Shown piece by piece: positions 1 through 6,083 of a DNA stretch of 64,000 nt. The stretch is from Pseudomonas yamanorum (GTDB lineage: Bacteria; Pseudomonadota; Gammaproteobacteria; Pseudomonadales; Pseudomonadaceae). Position 1 is the first letter of the stretch; each line of letters opens with the position of its first letter. Where the stretch lies: positions 3,720,001 to 3,784,000 of the forward strand of contig NZ_LT629793.1 of the NCBI RefSeq assembly GCF_900105735.1. The letters run 5' to 3'. Under the pieces are notes generated by a model, which was not told the origin of the DNA, made no database searches, and was given only the letters and a program-made list of their open reading frames with translations. The translations under genes and the position numbers were made by a program.

Positions 1-127
1 TGCGCATGGTCATCACCAGCAAGCCGATCACGCCGCCGCCGATAAACGCCACCAGCGACAGCAGCAAGGTCCATTGCAAGCCGGTGAGCAGGTTGCGCAC
101 GATGTCCCAGAAGGAAAAATCACTCAT
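1..127 (-). CDS. Amino-acid ABC transporter permease (partial, N-terminus only)
   Basis: Only the first 42 codons lie in the window; the gene runs off the left edge. The N-terminus (MSDFSFWDIVRNLLTGLQWT, then a hydrophobic segment) is typical of HisM/GltK-type inner-membrane permeases of polar amino-acid ABC importers. Its ATG overlaps the TGA of the upstream permease gene by 4 nt (ATGA), so the two are translationally coupled. It is probably the second half of a heterodimeric permease with its neighbour. The ATPase gene is presumably further left, outside the window. Confidence 0.85.
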   Translation of the reverse strand, partial: MSDFSFWDIVRNLLTGLQWTLLLSLVAFIGGGVIGLLVMTMR

Positions 128-792
128 CGGGCGTTCCTCATGACATAGCGACGGCCGATCCAGTTCAGCAATTGGCGGATCATCAGCGCCATGCACAGGT
201 AGACCAAGGTGGTCAGTGCATAGGTTTCAAAAGCGCGGAAGTTGCGTGACTGGATAAAATTGGCGGCGAAGCTCAGCTCTTCTGTGGCGATTTGCGAACA
301 GACCGCCGAACCGAGCATCACGATGATGATCTGGCTGCTCAGGGCCGGCCAGACCTTGCCCAGTGCGGGCAATAACACCACGTGGCGGAACGCTTCGAAA
401 CGCGTCATGGCCAGCGCGGCCGCAGCCTCCAGTTGCCCCCGCGGGATCGCCTGGATCCCGGCGCGGATGATCTCCGTGGAGTACGCCCCCAGGTTGATCA
501 CCATCGCCAGCACCGCCGCCTGCCATTCGGTGATTTTCAAACCGAGGGACGGCAGGCCGAAGAAGATGAAAAACAGCTGCACCAGGAACGGCGTGTTGCG
601 GATCAACTCGACGTACACCCCGAAGATCCAGCTGAACGGCTGGATCTTCCACGCCCGCACCACGGCGCCGACGACTCCCAGCGCCACGCCCAGTACTGCA
701 CCGATGGCGGTCAGCTCAAGGGTGAACAGCGCGCCGCGCAGCAACAGATCGGTATTGGCCAGAACCGGCACAAAGTCGAATTGATAGGCCAT
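124..792 (-). CDS. Amino-acid ABC transporter permease (HisMQ family)
   Basis: This 222-residue inner-membrane protein has several hydrophobic segments and the binding-protein-dependent transport signature around residues 120-150 (QLEAAAALAMTRFEAFRHVV, the EAA loop that contacts the ATPase), followed by LLPALGKVWP. The length is normal for HisM/HisQ/GltJ permeases. It lies 21 nt downstream of the periplasmic binding-protein gene and overlaps the next permease by 4 nt, so it belongs to one importer operon. The specific amino acid cannot be read from the sequence. Confidence 0.92.
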   Translation of the reverse strand: MAYQFDFVPVLANTDLLLRGALFTLELTAIGAVLGVALGVVGAVVRAWKIQPFSWIFGVYVELIRNTPFLVQLFFIFFGLPSLGLKITEWQAAVLAMVINLGAYSTEIIRAGIQAIPRGQLEAAAALAMTRFEAFRHVVLLPALGKVWPALSSQIIIVMLGSAVCSQIATEELSFAANFIQSRNFRAFETYALTTLVYLCMALMIRQLLNWIGRRYVMRNAR

Positions 793-813
793 AGCTAACC
801 CTCGTTACCGCGA

Positions 814-1599
814 TCAGAGATCAGCCGGCAGCGGCTCTTTGAGCCACTGCATTGCGTTCTTTTCCAGGCTGCCGTCGGCTTTGGCCGCGACCAGGATCTG
901 GTTGACCTTGTCCAGCAGCGCCGGCTCGTTCTTGTTTACGCCCACGTACACCGGCGAGTCCTTGAGCTTCACTTTCAGTGCCGGCACGCGCTTGGGGTTG
1001 CGTTCGCTGATGGCCACCATCACCACGTTGCCGCTGGCGATCAGGTCCACTTGGCCCGCGAGGTAGGCGGCGATGGTCGAGTTGTTGTCTTCAAAGCGCT
1101 TGATCGTCGCCTCTTTAGGCGCAACGGCGGTCAGCTCGATGTCTTCGATGGCGCCGCGGGTCACGCTGATGGTTTTGCCCTTGAGGTCGTCAACGGTACT
1201 GATTGGCGCATCTGGCGGGCCGAACACGGCGAGGTAGAACGGCGCGTAGGCCTTGGAGAAGTCGATGACCTTCTCGCGCTCGGGGTTCTTGCCCAGGCTG
1301 GAAATCACCAGGTCGACCTTGCCGGTGGTGAGGAACGGGATGCGGTTGGTGCTGTTGACCGGGGTCAGTTCAAGCTTGACCTTCAACTGGTCGGCCAGCA
1401 GTTTTGCGGTGTCGATGTCCAACCCGCGGGGCTTCATGTCCGGGCCGACCGAGCCGAACGGCGGGAAATCCTGAGGCACGGCCACCTTGAGGGTGCCACG
1501 GGCGACGATATCGTCCAGACCGTTGGCCTGGGCGGGCGCCTGGCTCAGCATCAGGCTGGCAAACAGGGCAGTGAGCAGGGCGCTGCAACGCTTGGTCAT
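814..1599 (-). CDS. Periplasmic amino-acid-binding protein of ABC importer
   Basis: This 261-residue protein has a signal peptide (MTKRCSALLTALFASLMLSQ, cleavage near AQA-NG) followed by the SBP_bac_3 fold, with the typical early motif GTLKVAVPQDFPPFG and GLDIDTAKLLADQL. I chose the ATG at 1599 because GGAGAG stands just before it and the signal peptide starts there; an upstream in-frame start at 1656 would add a non-hydrophobic extension. It is the first gene of the importer operon and is divergent from the FCD regulator at 1854, which probably controls it. The ligand is unknown; polar or acidic amino acids are likely from the family. Confidence 0.9.
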   Translation of the reverse strand: MTKRCSALLTALFASLMLSQAPAQANGLDDIVARGTLKVAVPQDFPPFGSVGPDMKPRGLDIDTAKLLADQLKVKLELTPVNSTNRIPFLTTGKVDLVISSLGKNPEREKVIDFSKAYAPFYLAVFGPPDAPISTVDDLKGKTISVTRGAIEDIELTAVAPKEATIKRFEDNNSTIAAYLAGQVDLIASGNVVMVAISERNPKRVPALKVKLKDSPVYVGVNKNEPALLDKVNQILVAAKADGSLEKNAMQWLKEPLPADL

Positions 1600-1710
1600 G
1601 GCAACTCTCCGAAAAGGACGAAAGGATTTTCTGAGTTTTGCCAGTGCACAGCCCATGCCAGTAGCGCATTAACCAGCTGGGAGGCCGGTGGCCGTTGAGT
1701 TCTGGCGGTC

Positions 1711-1730
1711 TTACTGGTCTGAACAGTTAA
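1711..1730. promoter_or_regulatory. Candidate GntR/FCD operator between importer and regulator
   Basis: The sequence TTACTGGTCTGAACAGTTAA contains an imperfect dyad (ACTG..CAGT) with a core resembling the TGGT-NNN-ACCA operator of FadR/PdhR-type GntR regulators, with one mismatch. It lies in the 254-nt divergent region between the binding-protein gene and the FCD regulator. Regulation is inferred from position and pattern only. Confidence 0.35.
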
Positions 1731-1853
1731 AGGGCTTTTTGCACCTTTTTCGAGCGCCTCAAAAACCTTGCGAGCCCCTTTGGGGCGTGGCTTGCCGGGC
1801 GTCACGAATAGCTTTACAACTAGCCGTTCAGTTGACTGGAAACTTGAGTTTTT

Positions 1854-2549
1854 ATGAATTCCATCGCCCAAGGTGTACCGGAAGTGGCGCTACAGGCCAT
1901 CCGCAAACTGATCGCTGACGGGGGCTTCGGGCCGGGCGATGCGTTGCCCTCCCAGCGCGATTTGGCGCTGCAATTGGGCGTGAGCCGGGCCTCATTGCGC
2001 GAAGCCTTGTCGTCCCTCAGTGCGTTGGGCGTGGTGAGTGTGCAGCCGGGCAAGGGCGTGTTCGTGCAAGCGGCCGAAGAACTCCCTGGGTTGGCGTGGC
2101 CGTTTACGGCGCAGGCGACGCCGCTGGATATCTTTCAGCTGCGCTACGCCCTGGAAGGCTTTGCGGCGGGGCTGGCGGCGGTGACGTTGACCACCGATGA
2201 GCTGGACCTCCTGGAAGATAACGTCGAGGCGATGCGCAAGGAGCTCAAGGCCGGTGACTTTGAGGCAGCGGCCCGGCTGGACTTCGAATTCCACCAGCGC
2301 ATCCTGCTGGCCAGCGGTAATCAGGCGATGGTGAGCATCCTCAGTGCCAGTGCCGAGGTGTTTCTGGAGAGTCAGAAGCTACCGTTCATCCGGCCGGAGC
2401 GGGCCATGGAGACCTGGCAGGAGCACCGCAAGATCCTCCGTGCACTTACCCGGCGCGCCAGCGGGGCTGCGCAGAAAAGCATGCAGGAACATGTGCGTAA
2501 CGCGGCGTTGCGTACAGGCATTGCCTTCATCACTCCCGTAACGCCATGA
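1854..2549 (+). CDS. GntR-family transcriptional regulator, FCD (FadR) subfamily
   Basis: This 231-residue protein has an N-terminal winged helix-turn-helix (about residues 8-75; GFGPGDALPSQRDLALQLGV followed by SRASLREALSSLSALGVV, the classic GntR signature) and a helical FCD ligand-binding domain (about 90-220; LRYALEGFAAGLAA, and the metal/ligand histidine region DFEFHQRILLASGN). It is divergent from the amino-acid ABC importer, so local repression of that operon, relieved by the ligand, is the likely role. The ATG at 1854 places the HTH at the usual distance from the N-terminus. Confidence 0.9.
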   Translation: MNSIAQGVPEVALQAIRKLIADGGFGPGDALPSQRDLALQLGVSRASLREALSSLSALGVVSVQPGKGVFVQAAEELPGLAWPFTAQATPLDIFQLRYALEGFAAGLAAVTLTTDELDLLEDNVEAMRKELKAGDFEAAARLDFEFHQRILLASGNQAMVSILSASAEVFLESQKLPFIRPERAMETWQEHRKILRALTRRASGAAQKSMQEHVRNAALRTGIAFITPVTP

Positions 2550-2572
2550 GTTGGGCTATACCCAAACTCATG
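2545..2572 (+). terminator. Hairpin at the stop codon of the FCD regulator gene
   Basis: CATGAGTTGGG and CCCAAACTCATG form a stem of about 11 bp with a one-base bulge and a 5-nt loop. It overlaps the TGA stop codon of the regulator. No clear T-tract follows, so it may be an RNA-stabilising hairpin or a weak terminator. Confidence 0.4.
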
Positions 2573-2604
2573 CAGCGCCATAGCAAGAGTCAATCAGCTG
2601 CGGC

Positions 2605-2633
2605 TTCCTGAACGCGGGAAGGGCGGCTATGAT
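2605..2633 (+). promoter_or_regulatory. Possible trxA promoter
   Basis: TATGAT at 2628-2633 matches the sigma-70 -10 hexamer at 5 of 6 positions. The hexamer 17 bp upstream (TTCCTG, 2605-2610) is a poor -35. The predicted start is about 30 nt before the trxA ATG. Confidence 0.35.
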
Positions 2634-2670
2634 GGGCAACGTTTTTTTTGCTTACAACCCGGAGACATCC

Positions 2671-3000
2671 ATGAGCAACGATCTTATCAAGCACGTCACC
2701 GACGCGACCTTTGAGGCCGAAGTACTGAAGGCCCAGGGCCCGGTGCTGGTTGACTACTGGGCTGAGTGGTGCGGTCCTTGCAAAATGATCGCTCCGGTCC
2801 TGGACGACATTGCCACCACTTACGAAGGCAAGTTGACCATTGCCAAGCTGAACATCGACGACAACCAGGAAACCCCGGCCAAGCACGGCGTGCGTGGTAT
2901 TCCTACGCTGATGCTGTTCAAGAACGGCAATGTCGAGGCCACCAAGGTCGGCGCGCTGTCGAAGTCCCAGCTGCAAGCTTTCCTCGACGCCAACATCTAA
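2671..3000 (+). CDS. trxA: Thioredoxin 1
   Basis: This 109-residue cytosolic thioredoxin has the active site WCGPC at residues 33-37 and the cis-proline region [11 protein letters not shown]. It reduces protein disulfides with electrons from thioredoxin reductase. The ATG at 2671 follows a GGAGAC ribosome binding site and gives the standard length; an upstream in-frame ATG at 2629 would overlap the probable promoter. In pseudomonads trxA is followed by rho. Here an insertion sequence lies between them and splits the trxA terminator, so trxA transcripts may have an altered 3' end. Confidence 0.97.
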   Translation: MSNDLIKHVTDATFEAEVLKAQGPVLVDYWAEWCGPCKMIAPVLDDIATTYEGKLTIAKLNIDDNQETPAKHGVRGIPTLMLFKNGNVEATKVGALSKSQLQAFLDANI

Positions 3001-3008
3001 GCGTCCTT

Positions 3009-3028
3009 AAAAAGCCCCGCAAATTGCG
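3009..3028 (+). terminator. Left half of the disrupted trxA terminator, including left target duplication
   Basis: AAAAAGCCCCGCAAATTGCG is the ascending arm of what was a 13-bp-stem intrinsic terminator with loop AAT. The descending arm with the T-tract now lies at 4451-4470, beyond the insertion sequence. Positions 3018-3028 (CGCAAATTGCG) are the left copy of the 11-bp target-site duplication. On its own this half can form only a 5-bp stem with no T-tract. Confidence 0.85.
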
Positions 3029-3047
3029 TAATGCTGTTCACTTAAGC
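3029..3047 (+). repeat. Left terminal inverted repeat of the IS4-type element
   Basis: The 19 bp TAATGCTGTTCACTTAAGC is the exact reverse complement of 4432-4450. The TAATG end resembles the termini of IS4 itself. Confidence 0.92.
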
Positions 3048-3073
3048 ATTTGAGCCCACGCCGGGCTTCCTAG

Positions 3074-3107
3074 AAAATCCGATACCAGACCTCTGGCATC
3101 GGATTTT
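3074..3107 (+). promoter_or_regulatory. Hairpin masking the transposase ribosome binding site
   Basis: AAAATCCGAT-a-CCAG (3074-3088) pairs with CTGG-c-ATCGGATTTT (3093-3107) around a 4-nt loop, giving a 14-bp stem with one mismatch. It is followed by T residues and then directly by the transposase ATG at 3110. The only Shine-Dalgarno-like GGA (3101-3103) is within the right arm. Such a structure in readthrough RNA would both favour termination and block translation, as is known for IS10 and IS50. Confidence 0.65.
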
Positions 3108-3109
3108 TT

Positions 3110-4441
3110 ATGTCTGTTCAACAGGACCTGCTTGACCTCGGCGACCTTTTCAACTTCTGCGACCTGAGCACCTTTACCCAAAATATTCCCATTGAGTGGG
3201 TAGCGTCTGCGCTGGATCTTTCCAGTCAGGCCACCATTCGCCGGCGTCGCCTGCCCGCTGATCAAGTGCTTTGGTTGGTACTGGGGATGGCGCTATTTCG
3301 AGATGAGCCGGTTCACGAATTGGCCAGACGTTTGAACATCTGCGCCCAAGGCCTGGCTTCTGACCACTTGTTGGCCCGCAGCGGTGTGACCGAGGCGCGA
3401 AAGCGGCTCGGTGCCGATCCTGTTGAGTGGCTGTTTCGCAAGACCGGTACTCAATGGGGGGCGGAGCGCTACGACGATGATGCCTGGCACGACCTGCAGG
3501 TATTCGCGGTGGACGGTGCACTTTTACGCACTCCGGATACGCCCGAGCTGCGAGATCACTTTGGATCGGGAAACACCCCGAGTGAGCGCCAGACACCGTT
3601 TCCCATGCTGCGCCTGGTGGCGCTGATGAATGTGCGTTCGCATGTGATCCTGGATGCTCAATTGAGCCCTTACCGACGCAGTGAAATGCGCTTGGCCGAC
3701 GAGTTTTTGCAGCAGATTCCCGACCACTCAGTGACGCTGTTCGACAAAGGGTTCTGGGGCGCCGAGCTACTGTCGAGTTTGAGCCGTTCGGGCACCCACC
3801 GTCATTGGTTGATCCCGGCAAAAAAAGGACTGGTCTGTGAGGAAGTGGCCCGTTACAGCGTGCATGACCGTTTGGTGCGCATGAAAGTCTCACCGCAGGC
3901 CAGAAAGCGAAATCCGGTCCTTCCATCGCACTGGGAGGTACGTGAAGTCAGCTATGAAATACAAGGCAAAGTGAAGACCGTCATGACGTCCTTGCCGGCC
4001 GAGACCTACAACACCAAGGCCGTTGCCAAGCTTTATCAGGAACGCTGGGAGATCGAGCTGGGCTTCAGGGACATCAAGAGTTCGATGCAACAGAACGCTA
4101 TGACCTTGCGCAGCAAAAAAGTCGAGCTGATTTATCAGGAGGTGTGGGGACTTTTGCTGGCTTACAACGTAATTCGTCGGGAAGCCAGTCAGGCAGCGGT
4201 GGCGTTTGGCCGAGCGCCCTCGGACATCCGTTTCAAACCGGCTTGTCAGTACATCGCGGTGCAATTGATTGTGATGGCTGCGGCCAACCCGATTTCAGCG
4301 ACAGGGAGACGATTGGCAGAGTTAAGGGCAGGTATCGGAGGATTGTTTCTGGATCACCGTCCAAGGCCTTCGAGGCCAAGGACGGTGAAGATCTCAAAAA
4401 CCCGATTTCCAGTAGACCGTAAGGCTGCTCCGCTTAAGTGA
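3110..4441 (+). CDS. IS4-family DDE transposase
   Basis: This 443-residue protein has an IS4-type N-terminal DNA-binding domain (about 15-110) and a DDE catalytic domain. I read the catalytic residues as D135 (FAVDGALL), D212 (TLFDKGFWG) and E316 within the IS4 signature Y309-x2-R312-x3-E316-x6-K323 (LYQERWEIELGFRDIK). The length is complete and there is no frameshift, so the enzyme is probably functional. The TGA stop lies inside the right inverted repeat, as often seen in compact insertion sequences. Translation start is at an ATG directly after a stem-loop. Confidence 0.95.
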   Translation: MSVQQDLLDLGDLFNFCDLSTFTQNIPIEWVASALDLSSQATIRRRRLPADQVLWLVLGMALFRDEPVHELARRLNICAQGLASDHLLARSGVTEARKRLGADPVEWLFRKTGTQWGAERYDDDAWHDLQVFAVDGALLRTPDTPELRDHFGSGNTPSERQTPFPMLRLVALMNVRSHVILDAQLSPYRRSEMRLADEFLQQIPDHSVTLFDKGFWGAELLSSLSRSGTHRHWLIPAKKGLVCEEVARYSVHDRLVRMKVSPQARKRNPVLPSHWEVREVSYEIQGKVKTVMTSLPAETYNTKAVAKLYQERWEIELGFRDIKSSMQQNAMTLRSKKVELIYQEVWGLLLAYNVIRREASQAAVAFGRAPSDIRFKPACQYIAVQLIVMAAANPISATGRRLAELRAGIGGLFLDHRPRPSRPRTVKISKTRFPVDRKAAPLK

Positions 4442-4450
4442 ACAGCATTA
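4432..4450 (-). repeat. Right terminal inverted repeat of the IS4-type element
   Basis: This is a perfect 19-bp complement of the left end. It contains the stop codon of the transposase (4439-4441). Confidence 0.92.
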
Positions 4451-4470
4451 CGCAAATTGCGGGGCTTTTT
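4451..4470 (+). terminator. Right half of the disrupted trxA terminator
   Basis: CGCAAATTGCGGGGCTTTTT carries the right target duplication (4451-4461), the descending arm and the T-tract of the original trxA terminator. Without the left arm it cannot form the original hairpin. Confidence 0.85.
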
Positions 4471-4483
4471 CGTGAAACAGGGC

Positions 4484-4512
4484 TAGACGCTCTGAAATTC
4501 AGGTGGTACATT
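4484..4512 (+). promoter_or_regulatory. Candidate rho promoter
   Basis: TAGACG (4484-4489) and TACATT (4507-4512) are separated by 17 bp and each match the sigma-70 hexamers at 4 of 6 positions. The insertion sequence ends 33 bp upstream of the -35, so the promoter is intact. Confidence 0.42.
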
Positions 4513-4667
4513 CGGCCCCGCACTGGTTTCTCCACTGCCCCCTGCAAGCCGTCGCCGACGCTCTCCTTTTCGATTAGTACGCGATCCTGTCGCCTTCTCT
4601 GCGGCGCGGCCTCATTAAGCCAAAAGCTTAATTTCCCCCCCTCCATAAATGATTACGTCATTCCTAT
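4513..4667 (+). promoter_or_regulatory. C-rich rho leader
   Basis: About 150 nt of untranslated leader rich in C and poor in G, with long C/T runs (for example CCCCCC shortly before the start codon) and a small TTAAGC/GCTTAA hairpin at 4615-4631. In enteric bacteria the rho leader is the target of Rho-dependent autogenous attenuation; the base composition here fits that mode of control. No leader peptide was convincingly seen. Confidence 0.45.
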
Positions 4668-5927
4668 ATGAATCTGACTGAACTCAAGCAAAAGCCGATT
4701 ACCGAACTGCTCGAATTGGCCGAACAGATGGGCATAGAAAATATGGCCCGTTCGCGCAAGCAGGACGTGATTTTCTCCCTGCTGAAAAAGCACGCGAAAA
4801 GCGGCGAGGAAATCTCCGGTGATGGCGTGCTGGAGATTCTCCAGGACGGCTTCGGCTTCCTCCGCTCTGCAGACGCTTCCTATCTCGCCGGCCCAGACGA
4901 TATCTACGTCTCGCCGAGCCAGATCCGTCGCTTCAACTTGCGCACCGGTGACACCATCGTTGGCAAGATCCGCCCTCCAAAGGAAGGCGAGCGTTATTTC
5001 GCCCTGCTCAAGGTCGACACGATCAACTACGATCGTCCCGAGAACGCGAAAAACAAGATTCTCTTCGAGAACCTGACCCCGCTGTTCCCGACCGTGCGCA
5101 TGAAGATGGAAGCCGGTAACGGTTCCACCGAAGACTTGACCGGTCGTGTCATCGACCTGTGCGCCCCGATCGGCAAAGGCCAGCGCGGCCTGATCGTGGC
5201 CCCGCCGAAAGCCGGTAAGACCATCATGCTGCAGAACATCGCAGCGAACATCGCCCGTAACAATCCTGAAGTTCACCTGATCGTGTTGCTGATCGATGAG
5301 CGTCCGGAAGAAGTAACCGAAATGCAGCGCACCGTGCGCGGCGAAGTGGTTGCCTCGACGTTCGATGAGCCACCAACCCGCCACGTGCAGGTTGCCGAAA
5401 TGGTGATCGAGAAGGCCAAGCGGCTGGTCGAACACAAGAAAGACGTGGTGATCCTGCTCGACTCCATCACCCGTCTGGCCCGTGCCTACAACACCGTGAT
5501 CCCAAGCTCCGGCAAGGTGCTCACCGGTGGTGTCGATGCCCACGCCCTGGAGAAACCGAAACGTTTCTTCGGTGCCGCGCGGAATATCGAAGAAGGCGGC
5601 TCGCTGACCATCATCGCCACCGCGCTGGTTGAAACCGGCTCGAAGATGGATGAAGTGATCTACGAAGAGTTCAAGGGTACCGGCAACATGGAACTGCCTT
5701 TGGACCGCCGTATCGCTGAAAAGCGTGTGTTCCCGGCTATCAACATCAACCGTTCCGGCACACGTCGCGAAGAGTTGCTGACCGCCGATGACGAACTGCA
5801 GCGCATGTGGATCCTGCGCAAGCTGCTGCACCCGATGGACGAAGTGGCTGCCATCGAGTTCCTGATTGACAAGCTGAAAACCACCAAGACCAACGACGAG
5901 TTCTTCCTGTCGATGAAGCGCAAGTAA
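4668..5927 (+). CDS. rho: Transcription termination factor Rho
   Basis: This 419-residue protein has the standard Rho length: N-terminal helical and cold-shock-like RNA-binding domain (about 1-125; QDGFGFLRS) and a RecA-type ATPase with Walker A APPKAGKT at 178-185 and Walker [18 protein letters not shown] near 263-277. It forms a hexamer that translocates along C-rich RNA and terminates transcription. The ATG at 4668 gives the canonical N-terminus [20 protein letters not shown]. It is flanked by its own leader and a strong terminator, so it is monocistronic here. Confidence 0.98.
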   Translation: MNLTELKQKPITELLELAEQMGIENMARSRKQDVIFSLLKKHAKSGEEISGDGVLEILQDGFGFLRSADASYLAGPDDIYVSPSQIRRFNLRTGDTIVGKIRPPKEGERYFALLKVDTINYDRPENAKNKILFENLTPLFPTVRMKMEAGNGSTEDLTGRVIDLCAPIGKGQRGLIVAPPKAGKTIMLQNIAANIARNNPEVHLIVLLIDERPEEVTEMQRTVRGEVVASTFDEPPTRHVQVAEMVIEKAKRLVEHKKDVVILLDSITRLARAYNTVIPSSGKVLTGGVDAHALEKPKRFFGAARNIEEGGSLTIIATALVETGSKMDEVIYEEFKGTGNMELPLDRRIAEKRVFPAININRSGTRREELLTADDELQRMWILRKLLHPMDEVAAIEFLIDKLKTTKTNDEFFLSMKRK

Positions 5928-5949
5928 CACGACGCTTCGGTCAAAAAGG

Positions 5950-5978
5950 ATGGCGCCCCATGGGGCGCCATTTTTTTT
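5950..5978 (+). terminator. Intrinsic terminator after rho
   Basis: The perfect 11-bp palindromic stem of ATGGCGCCCCA and its complement is followed by eight T residues. It lies 22 nt after the rho stop codon. Confidence 0.9.
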
Positions 5979-6083
5979 GTTTCTGGAAAAGGAGGTTTGG
6001 CTTTAGTGTGTGTCTGTTTAGAAACAAATTCGCGTGTGTGACTACACTCGCTGTCCATCCGATCAGGCAAATTACAAGATTTT

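Larger units (their letters stand above)
3029..4450 (+). mobile_element. IS4-family insertion sequence, complete (1422 bp)
   Basis: The element is bounded by perfect 19-bp inverted repeats, 3029-3047 (TAATGCTGTTCACTTAAGC) and 4432-4450, and flanked by an 11-bp direct repeat CGCAAATTGCG (3018-3028 and 4451-4461). The TAATG terminus, 11-bp duplication, length near 1.42 kb and single transposase gene all fit the IS4 family. Joining the flanks with one duplication copy restores a perfect intrinsic terminator, so the insertion point is exact. Intact ends and an intact transposase suggest a recent, possibly active copy. I cannot name the ISfinder entry. Confidence 0.92.

Noticed and set aside
4653..5930. 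A 425-codon open frame antisense to rho
   Set aside because: It covers rho almost exactly and has the composition of a shadow frame; rho is unmistakable on the plus strand.
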